Assembly (NCBI GenBank): GCA_021405325.1
Contig: QWII01000115.1
Coordinates: forward strand, 1 to 49,431
Source: Caldilinea sp. CFX5
GTDB lineage: Bacteria > Chloroflexota > Anaerolineae > Caldilineales > Caldilineaceae
Length of the DNA: 49,431 nt
Reading direction: 5' to 3'
Shown: positions 17,321 through 24,954 of the stretch, in pieces
How positions within the stretch are numbered: position 1 is the first letter of the stretch
Layout: each line of letters begins with the position of its first letter
Made by a program: the position numbers and the translations under genes
Notes under the pieces: model-generated
What the model was told of the DNA's origin: nothing
Seen by the model: only the letters and a program-made list of their open reading frames with translations
Database searches by the model: none

Positions 17321-19321
17321 ATGGTAAGGCAGCGGCATTGGTCAGCTTTGTTCCTGGCAACTCTGGTTTTGTTGCTTGGTTCCCTGCTTTACACCCCCCC
17401 ATTGCTGGCCCAGGATAAATCACTGGTGTGGGATCGCTTTGATGTGAAGCTGGATCTCAACCCGGACGGCACAGTGGCAGTCGCCGAGCAACAGACAATT
17501 CGGTTCACCAGCGGAACCTTCCGTTTTGGCTATCGCGATATTCCGATCAACAATCTGGGCTACATTGACAACTGGGCCGTCACCGATGGCAGCGGCAACC
17601 GCTACCAGTTGGCCTACGGCAGCGAAGACCCCTATACCTTTACGGTGGAAGATAACGGCCACCACTATGTGATCCGCTGGTACTTTCCACCCCTGGCGAA
17701 TACGACCGAAACCTACACCCTCAGTTACACTGTACATAATGTCCTGCGTTTCTACGAAGGGGGCGATCAGCTTTGGTGGAAGGCGATTTACGGTGATCGG
17801 GGCTTTCCCGTGTTGGCCGGTCGGGTACAGGTGACAACGCCCCCTGGCGCCAACATTGTCGAGTGGGCGGCTTATGTTAATGAATATGATGCCCGCGAAG
17901 GCAACTATGCCACGGCCACCCTGAGCGAAAATGCGCGCCAAATCGTCTTTGAATTGCAACGCCGTTTAGGCGCTGATGAAGAATTAGAGGTACGTGTCCA
18001 GTTTCCCCACGGCGTTATTGCCGGCGCCGCGCCGGCCTGGCAACAACGGGCTGATGCCGAACTAGCGCAACGGGAAGCCGAACAAGCCTATCGCGCCCAG
18101 TGGGGGCCGTGGGCGACGCTGGGCTTTGGCGCTGTAGGGCTGCTGTTGGCGCTCGGCGGCCCCGCCGGCCTTTATCTGCTCTGGTATAATTTCGGACGGG
18201 ACAAGCCGGTGGAAATGGTGGCTGATTATTTGCCGGAGCCACCTGATACCCTAACACCTGGCATGGCCGGCACGCTGCTGGATGAGTCGGTGGACATGGA
18301 GGACATTGTCGCCACCCTAGTTGATCTAGCCAGACGGCAGGCCATTAGCATCACCGAGGAGCGGGAGGACAGTTTCTTTCGCAAGGGTATGGATTTTGTC
18401 TATCGCCGCGAACGGGACGATGTTGACTTGCTGCCCTACGAACGTGAATTGCTCGACGCTGTCTTTGGCCGCAAGGATGAGATCAAACTCTCGGATCTAA
18501 AAAATAAATTTTATACCAAGTTACCAGGTATCAAACGTAGCCTGTATGATGCGGTGACGGAGGCGAATCTCTTCCCCCGCAACCCGGAAGCGGTGCGTCA
18601 GTTCTACGCTGTGATGGGCGTGCTGGCGCTGGTCGGCGCCTTTGTGGTTGGCGGTTTTCTGGGGGCGCTCTTTGGTGAGTTGACCGGCACTGCTGTACTG
18701 CCGGGGGTTGGGCTAGGGGTAACAGCCATCGGCTTGTTGATCCTGGCGCAAAGTATGCCCCGCAAGTCGGATCACGGCGCCGAAGTGGCGGCCCGGTGGC
18801 GGGCATTCAAGCGCTATTTGCAGAATATTGACAAATATACAAACCTGGAAGCGCAAAAAGCGATCTGGGATCGCTGGCTGCCCTATGCCATCGCGTTTGG
18901 CATTGACCGGGACTATATCCGCAAATTTGCCGCCGTCGATGCACCAGCGCCGGGCTGGTACATCCCCTCGCCGACCATGTACGAACCCTACCGACGGCGC
19001 TACTATGGTCGCCCGTGGGTCGGCGGCCCCGTAACTGGCGGACCGGTGTTGACTGGCGGTGGAAACGAAGGCGGCGGTGATGGGAAAGGTCTGGGCGGTG
19101 GCCTGGGTGACATGAGTCGCGGCTTGGGCACGAGCCTCACCAGCATGAGCGCCGGCTTGGGCGCCCTCCTCAGCAGCGCCAGCAGCACCATGACCAGTCG
19201 CCCCGCCAGTAGTTCCTCCGGTGGCGGTTGGAGCCGCGGCGGCGGTGGCTTCTCCGGTGGTGGCGGTGGCTTCTCCGGCGGCGGCGGTGGCGGCGGCGGT
19301 GGTAGCGGCGGCTTCGGCTAA
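17321..19321 (+). CDS. DUF2207 membrane protein with Gly-rich tail
   Basis: 666 residues. A signal peptide (about 1-31, ending near LLAQD) precedes an extracytoplasmic DUF2207 domain (about 35-235). A membrane segment follows near 255-285, then a cytoplasmic stretch and a hydrophobic pair near 420-475. The last 100 residues are Gly/Ser-rich with runs of Gly after aromatic-rich [10 protein letters not shown]. The start is ATG 17321, seven bases after GGAG; the longer frame is rejected because it destroys the signal peptide. The family includes B. subtilis YdjH, part of a membrane-stress group with an SPFH protein. The same pairing is seen here. Confidence 0.85.
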   Translation: MVRQRHWSALFLATLVLLLGSLLYTPPLLAQDKSLVWDRFDVKLDLNPDGTVAVAEQQTIRFTSGTFRFGYRDIPINNLGYIDNWAVTDGSGNRYQLAYGSEDPYTFTVEDNGHHYVIRWYFPPLANTTETYTLSYTVHNVLRFYEGGDQLWWKAIYGDRGFPVLAGRVQVTTPPGANIVEWAAYVNEYDAREGNYATATLSENARQIVFELQRRLGADEELEVRVQFPHGVIAGAAPAWQQRADAELAQREAEQAYRAQWGPWATLGFGAVGLLLALGGPAGLYLLWYNFGRDKPVEMVADYLPEPPDTLTPGMAGTLLDESVDMEDIVATLVDLARRQAISITEEREDSFFRKGMDFVYRRERDDVDLLPYERELLDAVFGRKDEIKLSDLKNKFYTKLPGIKRSLYDAVTEANLFPRNPEAVRQFYAVMGVLALVGAFVVGGFLGALFGELTGTAVLPGVGLGVTAIGLLILAQSMPRKSDHGAEVAARWRAFKRYLQNIDKYTNLEAQKAIWDRWLPYAIAFGIDRDYIRKFAAVDAPAPGWYIPSPTMYEPYRRRYYGRPWVGGPVTGGPVLTGGGNEGGGDGKGLGGGLGDMSRGLGTSLTSMSAGLGALLSSASSTMTSRPASSSSGGGWSRGGGGFSGGGGGFSGGGGGGGGGSGGFG

Positions 19322-19335
19322 ATTATCAAGTTTTC

Positions 19336-19407
19336 GTTGGTTGATTCGTTGGTTGATTCGTTGGTTGATTTGTTGGTTGATTCGTTGGTTGATTCGTTGG
19401 TTGAGCC
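19336..19407. repeat. 12-bp tandem repeat, about 5.7 copies, ending in a hairpin
   Basis: GTTGGTTGATTC is repeated from 19336, one copy with a single change. The last copy runs into a hairpin (TTCGTTGGTT / AACCAACGAA around GAGCCTGTCGA) ending near 19423. It lies between the DUF2207 gene and the next gene of the cassette. Confidence 0.85.
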
Positions 19408-19453
19408 TGTCGAAACCAACGAATATTGATTCAGGCAAAAGAAGGAGTGACGC

Positions 19454-20002
19454 ATGATTGGTGGCGGACGCACCGTTGGGGTGGTATTGATGCTTGTCAG
19501 TGCTGTGCTGTTGGTGGCCTTTGGCGCGTGGGCAAGCGTAGCTTTGATGACCAGTGAAACCACCGGCGGCGGTCTGGCGCTGGGCATAGTGATTGCGCTG
19601 GCGGTGCTTGGTCCAGTCTTTGGCATCGGCGCCTACGTCTTTCGCAAAGGGACCGCCGAACAGGCTGAGTTTGCCAGTGTCCAGCAGGAGAAGAAGATTC
19701 TCAACATGGTTTTGACCCAGGGCAAAGTGACCATTGCCGAGCTGGTGGCCGAATTGGAAGCGCCACGCGAAAGCGTCGAAGAGATGATCCGCAACTTGGT
19801 AGGCAAACAGCTTTTTAGCGGCGCCATCAATTGGGAAAAGGGCATCTTGTATAGTGTGGAAAGTCAGGAACTGACTGCCGACCGCAAATGCCCCAACTGC
19901 GGCGGCGAATTAACCTTTGCCGGTAAAGGCTTGGTCGCCTGTCCCTACTGCGGCAGTGAAGTCTTCTTGACTAAACGGGCGGCAGCGACAACTGCTGCGT
20001 AG
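19454..20002 (+). CDS. Membrane protein with winged-helix-like region and zinc ribbon
   Basis: 182 residues. Two membrane segments (about 8-31 and 41-63) are followed by a helical region resembling a winged helix (ILNMVLTQGKVTIAELVAEL ... MIRNLVGKQLF). A zinc ribbon of the form CPNC-x16-CPYC follows near 145-167. GAAGGAG lies just before the ATG. The order membrane anchor, wHTH, zinc ribbon suggests a cytosolic sensing or adaptor role at the membrane; it may correspond to the zinc-ribbon partner (YdjG-like) of the SPFH group, but this is inference. Confidence 0.7.
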   Translation: MIGGGRTVGVVLMLVSAVLLVAFGAWASVALMTSETTGGGLALGIVIALAVLGPVFGIGAYVFRKGTAEQAEFASVQQEKKILNMVLTQGKVTIAELVAELEAPRESVEEMIRNLVGKQLFSGAINWEKGILYSVESQELTADRKCPNCGGELTFAGKGLVACPYCGSEVFLTKRAAATTAA

Positions 20003-20029
20003 GCAGGTATGGAGAAAAAGAGGTTTCCC

Positions 20030-20575
20030 GTGAGTGAACAATTTATGGAACAGGCCAAGGCGTCGATGGGGGCGCTGGAGCGGTTATTCAAAGGCTTGCC
20101 GGGTATTTCCGGCTACGTGGATAAAGAGTTGCGCCGGGATGCTGACAAGCGGTTGCGCGAGTTGATCGCCGGTCAGTTGAACGAACAGAAGCAGGGGCTG
20201 CTTGCTGTGCAAAAGCAATTGTTGAGTAGCGGCGCTCTGCGTGGCCTGGCCGACATTGAGCAGATCATCCAAAAATTACAGACCCTGACCGACCGCATCC
20301 GCACCGCCAGTTATGGCTATGCCGGTCTCTTTGACGCCGTGAAAATCGGCGAAGCGCAATTGACGGCCTTACATCAATTTGATACTGGTTTGGCGACGGA
20401 AGCTGCCAAGATTAGCGAGGCAGTGACGCGCCTGCAAAGCGCCGTAAACAACAAAGAAGCTGTACAACCGGTGTTACAAGAGCTGGTTGGGGCGGTGACA
20501 GCAATGGACACGCTCTTTAACCACCGTCGTGAAGCCATTGTTGACCCCGCATTATTGCAAAACAAGAGTGCGTAA
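20030..20575 (+). CDS. Helical coiled-coil protein of unknown function
   Basis: About 181 residues, almost entirely predicted helix, with long Leu/Gln/Glu-rich stretches (QLNEQKQGLLAVQKQLL, ADIEQIIQKLQTLTDRIR) and no signal peptide or membrane segment. I prefer the GTG at 20030, with GAGG six bases upstream; an in-frame ATG at 20009 has a weaker site. It lies between the zinc-ribbon and SPFH genes and so is probably a partner in the same membrane-associated assembly. It could play the part of PspA-like helical proteins, but I do not recognise the PspA sequence. Confidence 0.65.
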   Translation: MSEQFMEQAKASMGALERLFKGLPGISGYVDKELRRDADKRLRELIAGQLNEQKQGLLAVQKQLLSSGALRGLADIEQIIQKLQTLTDRIRTASYGYAGLFDAVKIGEAQLTALHQFDTGLATEAAKISEAVTRLQSAVNNKEAVQPVLQELVGAVTAMDTLFNHRREAIVDPALLQNKSA

Positions 20576-20755
20576 GTGCAAATTTTGTCGTAAGATTTTA
20601 GCCTTCGCCGTGGAGACAAGACTAATGAAGGTTAGCTAATGGTTTCGGTAATCCTTGGAACTTGTCACGCCGGCGGCGATGACCTCCAGTTACCGCTTTA
20701 TTTTCGTAACCTTCATCAGTCTTTACGACCGATTCAACAAAGGAGAAATTTTGTT

Positions 20756-21808
20756 ATGGCACGCATTATTGATGTCATTGACGCCCCGGATATGCGGGCA
20801 AATGATCTGGTGGTACGGGTGCCGGAGACGGGAGCAGGCGACTTTCGACTGGGTAGCCAGGTGATTGTGCGCGAGAGCCAACGCGCGGTCTTCTATCGCG
20901 ACGGCAAATCATTGGATCTCTTCGAGCCTGGTCGTCATACGATTACCACCATGAACTTGCCCATCCTCTCCGGGTTACTGCGCCTAGCAACCAGTGGCAA
21001 GGATATCTTCACGGCTGAGGTCTACTTCGTCAACATGCGCGAGTTGACCGACCTGAAATGGGGCACTCCCCAGCCGATCAGCCTGCGCGATAGTGACCTG
21101 GGCCTGGTGCGGCTGCGCGCCTTTGGTCAATATACCATCCAAGTGGCCGACCCAAAACGCTTTGTCGATCAAATTGTCGGCGTGCAGGGGGTCTACAGCG
21201 CTAGCCAGATCGAAGATTATCTGCGCAATGCCGTCATCAGTCGCCTGACCGATCTGCTTGGCGAAAACATGAAGAGTCTCTTTGATCTGCCGGCGCTCTT
21301 TGATGACATCTCGGCAGGAATGCGGGCCAAGGTACAGGAAGACTTTGCCGCCGTCGGTATTGTCCTCAAGCAATTCATGATTGTCTCGATCAACCCGACC
21401 GATGAGACCGCCAAGGCGATTGACGAACGGGCCAGCATGGGCGCCATCGGCAACATGGATGCCTACATGAAATTCAAGACCGCCCGCGCCATCGGCGACG
21501 CCGCCCAACAACCCGGCGGTGGCACGAGTGAAGGCTTAGGCTTAGGCGCCGGCGTTGGTCTGGGCGCCGGGTTAGCCGGCATGATCAGCAACGCCATGAC
21601 CAGCGCCCAACAATCCGCCCAAAACGCCCCCGTCAGCGCCGCTCCGGTCGTCCCCGATGTCATGACCTTGGAAGAAGCGGCGGCTTACCTACGAGTGACG
21701 GCAGCGGATGTGCAAGCCCTGATCGACAGCGGCGAAATCAAGGCGAAGAAGATCGGCGCCCAGTACCGCATCAGCAGAGAAGCGATTGACAACTACCTGA
21801 GTGCGTAA
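20756..21808 (+). CDS. SPFH (band 7, YdjI-like) protein fused to an excisionase-type helix-turn-helix
   Basis: 350 residues. The N-terminal two thirds is an SPFH domain of the YdjI / 'virion core protein' type (GSQVIVRESQRAVFYRDGK, FGQYTIQVADPKRFVDQIVG, KQFMIVSINPTDE), a membrane-microdomain scaffold. A Gly/Ala-rich linker (about 265-290) leads to a C-terminal helix-turn-helix at 303-350 (LEEAAAYLRV ... IKAKKIGAQYRISREAI) of the MerR/excisionase type. The start is ATG 20756 with GGAGA upstream; 40 extra residues in the longer frame are rejected. It ends the cassette before a perfect hairpin. A DNA- or partner-binding domain on a membrane scaffold is unusual. Confidence 0.85.
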   Translation: MARIIDVIDAPDMRANDLVVRVPETGAGDFRLGSQVIVRESQRAVFYRDGKSLDLFEPGRHTITTMNLPILSGLLRLATSGKDIFTAEVYFVNMRELTDLKWGTPQPISLRDSDLGLVRLRAFGQYTIQVADPKRFVDQIVGVQGVYSASQIEDYLRNAVISRLTDLLGENMKSLFDLPALFDDISAGMRAKVQEDFAAVGIVLKQFMIVSINPTDETAKAIDERASMGAIGNMDAYMKFKTARAIGDAAQQPGGGTSEGLGLGAGVGLGAGLAGMISNAMTSAQQSAQNAPVSAAPVVPDVMTLEEAAAYLRVTAADVQALIDSGEIKAKKIGAQYRISREAIDNYLSA

Positions 21809-21822
21809 CCCCTACCTACTGT

Positions 21823-21883
21823 CTGCTCGAAGCCGGTTCATGACCGGCGCCCCAGACGCCGGTCATGAACCGGCTTCGAGCAG
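21823..21883 (+). terminator. 26-bp perfect hairpin after the SPFH gene
   Basis: The arms 21823-21848 and 21858-21883 are exact reverse complements with a 9-nt loop (GCCCCAGAC). There is no T-run, so it may be a REP-like element acting as an mRNA end rather than a classical terminator. Confidence 0.7.
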
Positions 21884-21908
21884 AACCTGACCACACGACT
21901 GAGGACGG

Positions 21909-22826
21909 ATGACCAAATTAATCACAACCTTGGGTGATCTGGCGGCAGACCAGCTGGGCATGATTCTGCCGCACGAACATATTTTTGTGGATTTAGGGCC
22001 GATTGCTGCCGAGAGTTATCGCTATGCCGATCCATCTGATGTGATTCGGGTCATGGCGCCGGAGATTGGCAAGATTCAACGCCAGGGTATTACGGCGTTA
22101 GTCGAATGTACGCCGGTGGGCGTGGGGCGCCGCGCCGACATTGATCTGGCCGTCTCCCAGGCCACCAATTTCCCCGTTGTCTTGCCCACCGGCATCTATC
22201 GCGAACCGTGGGTGCCGGCTTGGGCGCAGGCCGCGTCAGAAGAGCACTTGATTGAGTGGCTAATGGCTGAACTGACCGACCAGATTGAACAGTGCGGTGT
22301 GCGCGCCGCCTGGATCAAAATCAGCGCCGGTGACGATGGGATCACCCCATGCGAAACGAAGATTTTGCGGGCGGCAGCGCGGGCTGGTCGCGCCACCAAC
22401 GCCATTATCGGCAGCCATACCATTCAGGGGCGCGTGGTGCGCAACCAATTGGCTATTCTCGAAGCTGCCGGTTATACCGCTGAACGCTTTATCTGGATTC
22501 ACACCCAAGCCGACCCTGACTTTGCTTTGCATCTGGAAATGGCGCAACGGGGCGTCTGGCTCGAATACGATGCCATCGGTGCGCCTGACATGGACGACAC
22601 CTTTATTGACTGGATTTGTCGCCTGCTGGCTGCCGGCCATGGCGAGAAATTACTTTTGAGCCATGATCGGGGCTGGTATGATCCGTCCAAACCAGGCGGT
22701 GGCACACCCCAGTCCTACACCTATCTTTGTGAGACCTTCCTCCCCAAGTTGCGACAGGCGGGTGTGGATGAGGCGACGATCACCCAATTGACGCAAGTCA
22801 ATCCATTCCGAGCTTATGCTCGTTGA
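21909..22826 (+). CDS. Phosphotriesterase-family metal-dependent hydrolase
   Basis: A TIM-barrel amidohydrolase of 305 residues with the full binuclear metal set of the PTE family. His22 and His24 (PHEHIF), the carboxylatable Lys137 (AWIKIS), His170 (GSHT), His198 (IHTQAD) and Asp253 (SHDRG) are all present. Many such proteins are lactonases or esterases rather than true phosphotriesterases, so I leave the substrate open. GAGGACGG lies immediately before the ATG. It stands alone between two hairpins and is probably monocistronic. Confidence 0.88.
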   Translation: MTKLITTLGDLAADQLGMILPHEHIFVDLGPIAAESYRYADPSDVIRVMAPEIGKIQRQGITALVECTPVGVGRRADIDLAVSQATNFPVVLPTGIYREPWVPAWAQAASEEHLIEWLMAELTDQIEQCGVRAAWIKISAGDDGITPCETKILRAAARAGRATNAIIGSHTIQGRVVRNQLAILEAAGYTAERFIWIHTQADPDFALHLEMAQRGVWLEYDAIGAPDMDDTFIDWICRLLAAGHGEKLLLSHDRGWYDPSKPGGGTPQSYTYLCETFLPKLRQAGVDEATITQLTQVNPFRAYAR

Positions 22827-22865
22827 GAAAAGGGGCGGCTGTTAATCACGCAGCCGCCCCTTTTC
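22827..22865 (+). terminator. Terminator of the PTE-family gene
   Basis: GAAAAGGGGCGGCTG (22827-22841) pairs exactly with 22851-22865, 9-nt loop, with the T-run inside the right arm. It begins right after the stop codon. Confidence 0.88.
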
Positions 22866-22890
22866 TTCCGTACGACACGCTAGATTGCAG

Positions 22891-24267
22891 ATGATGGATC
22901 GCAATTATGCCGCCATTGAGCGGGTGTTGATTGTTACCTTTTTGTTGAATGTCTTGTCAACTGTCGCCAAATTGGGTGTTGGCCTCTGGTCAGGCGCACT
23001 CAGTCTGGTGGCCGATGGCTTGGATACCCTCTTTGACGGCCTCTCCAATGTGGTGGGCTTGCTGGCTGTGCGCATCAGTCGCCAGCCGCCCGATGAGGAT
23101 CATCCCTACGGCCATCGCAAGTTTGAGACGTTGGCGGCGCTCTTTATTGCCGCTGCCCTCTTTGTCGCCGCCTGGGAATTGGTGACAGGCGCCATTGATC
23201 GTTTTTTCAACCCGGCGCCCCCGGTCGTCAACCAGTGGAGTGTTTTGGCCTTGCTCTTTGGCGCCGGTGTACAAGGCATTGCCGGCTGGTGGGAGTGGCG
23301 CAAAGCCCGTCAGTTGCAGAGCGAATTGTTGCTGGCTGACGCCCGCCATACCATCGCCAGCATTGGCGTCAGTGCCACGGTGTTGGTCGGTCTAGGATTG
23401 GTCTGGTTGGGCTATGGCTGGGCTGACCCTCTGGTCGCGCTACTAGTGGCCGGCTTGATCGCCAAGATTGGTATCGACACCGTGCGCGAAAATACGCCAG
23501 CCCTGGTGGATCGCGCCCCGCTGGACGCAACGCGGATTGGCGCCGTGGTGGCGGGGGTGGCCGGCGTAGAGAGCTATCATCGCATTCGCAGTCGCGGGCC
23601 GGCGGATAATGTCGCCATTGACCTGCATGTGCGCGTCTCGCCACAGCTTTCGATGCAGGATGCCAACGCCATTGCCGATGAGGTGCGCCGCCGCTTGCTG
23701 GCGTTGCCTGGCGTGGGTGATGTGACCGTTCATGCCGAAGCCGAGCGTGGCCCGGAGAGTGCTTTGGATCTGTATAGCACCAGCCGGCTGGCGGCCCAAG
23801 AGTTAGGCGTTACCATTCACGAATGGTGGGTGCAGGCAATGGATGATGGGTTGGGGCTGCATCTGCACGTCGGCGTCGATCCGACCCTGACGGTGGCTGA
23901 GGCGCACGCCCTGATGGATCGATTGGAAGCGACCCTGTTGGAACGAATGCCGGAACTCCATGCTGTCCATAGTCATATTGAAGCCAACAGCCTGGAAATT
24001 TTGCCCAGCGCTCGTGTCAGTCACCGCTTGCAACATCGGGTGGTGGATGTGATTGACAAAGCGGTTACGACCTTACCTGGCCTGAGCGACCCGCATGAAA
24101 TTTCCGTACGCCAGGTGGAAGGCCGGCTCTTTATCACCCTGGAGGTGATGGTCAGCGGCACGATGTCGGTGGCCGAGGCGCATGAGTTGAGTACGCAATT
24201 GCAGGAGCAGATTCGCGCCCACGTCCCGAATGTGAGCGAGGCGTTGATTCATTTGGAGCCAAAGTAA
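22891..24267 (+). CDS. Cation diffusion facilitator transporter with extended C-terminal region
   Basis: Divalent metal/proton antiporter of about 458 residues; usual CDF proteins are about 300. Numbering from the upstream TTG at 22885, TM2 carries Asp47 and Asp51 (ADGLDTLFD). In TM5 the HxxxD metal pair reads His155 then Ser159 (DARHTIAS), so one ligand is lost. After the membrane part there is one standard cytoplasmic dimerisation domain (about 200-280). Two further ferredoxin-like repeats follow (about 300-365 and 375-458), each containing an 'MSVAEAHEL'-like segment. Metal identity is unknown. The true start is probably ATG 22891 or 22894. Confidence 0.88.
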   Translation: MMDRNYAAIERVLIVTFLLNVLSTVAKLGVGLWSGALSLVADGLDTLFDGLSNVVGLLAVRISRQPPDEDHPYGHRKFETLAALFIAAALFVAAWELVTGAIDRFFNPAPPVVNQWSVLALLFGAGVQGIAGWWEWRKARQLQSELLLADARHTIASIGVSATVLVGLGLVWLGYGWADPLVALLVAGLIAKIGIDTVRENTPALVDRAPLDATRIGAVVAGVAGVESYHRIRSRGPADNVAIDLHVRVSPQLSMQDANAIADEVRRRLLALPGVGDVTVHAEAERGPESALDLYSTSRLAAQELGVTIHEWWVQAMDDGLGLHLHVGVDPTLTVAEAHALMDRLEATLLERMPELHAVHSHIEANSLEILPSARVSHRLQHRVVDVIDKAVTTLPGLSDPHEISVRQVEGRLFITLEVMVSGTMSVAEAHELSTQLQEQIRAHVPNVSEALIHLEPK

Positions 24268-24282
24268 TCAACAAGCTGTGCG

Positions 24283-24720
24283 TTATGCCGTGACAAGATG
24301 GCGTCGCCAGAGCCGACGAATCAGCCGCAAAAGCAAGAAGTAGGCGGCGACGTTAAGCGTCCCTTGCAGCGGGTTAATCAACAGAGGGGGTGGTAAGACA
24401 AAAAGCCAGTTACTGCTTATCCCGCCATTGCCCGGCTGATGATAGTAGGTGACAAAAGTTGTAGGAAAGCCCAACTGGGTTGCGTAATCGCCGGTTTGAT
24501 AGATCAGCAGTGAAGCCAGGGTTAAGCCGCAAGCAATGTAAAGGAGGGGACGATCACTTTCATCTAATTTTAGCACTGGCGTCCCCGGTGGGTTATGTTT
24601 GCCGATGAAGTACCAGTAAATAGCAGCCAGGATGATGAAGATGACAAACAACAGTGGTGATGCAATGAACAAGGCAACTAGCAAGATAATCTGCCAGTAA
24701 GACCATTGGGTTTTCATCAT
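24283..24720 (-). CDS. Small integral membrane protein of unknown function
   Basis: 145 residues with hydrophobic segments near 8-40 (probably two helices), 58-78 and 108-130. The middle part contains short polar loops with Gly/Pro. I do not recognise the family. Start codons ATG ATG are adjacent and ribosome-site support is weak. It converges on the CDF gene with 15 bp between the stop codons and diverges from fadN. Confidence 0.6.
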   Translation of the reverse strand: MMKTQWSYWQIILLVALFIASPLLFVIFIILAAIYWYFIGKHNPPGTPVLKLDESDRPLLYIACGLTLASLLIYQTGDYATQLGFPTTFVTYYHQPGNGGISSNWLFVLPPPLLINPLQGTLNVAAYFLLLRLIRRLWRRHLVTA

Positions 24721-24873
24721 TCTCTATCGCACCCTTTCCTTACTCAACGTGTGAGACGATGTGTCATTTGTTACTACAGGGCCGCAAAATCATTATAACA
24801 CCGCAATGTAACGGGCATCCAAATTATTCCACATTGATCGTGATCCATCCAAATTGCTTTGACACATCCACAA

Positions 24874-24914
24874 CTGTTTCAAAACAGCCCTATGCTAGGG
24901 TATCATAGTATAAT
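24874..24914 (+). promoter_or_regulatory. fadN promoter region with two palindromes
   Basis: TATAAT at 24909-24914 is the likely -10. In place of a clear -35 there are CTGTTTcaAAACAG (24874-24887) and CCCTAtgcTAGGG (24888-24900). These are candidate sites for a fatty-acid or acyl-CoA responsive regulator, but no regulator gene is nearby. Confidence 0.45.
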
Positions 24915-24954
24915 TTTCAGCCGTAGTTTTTACGCAGAAACCAAAGGAGGCAAC

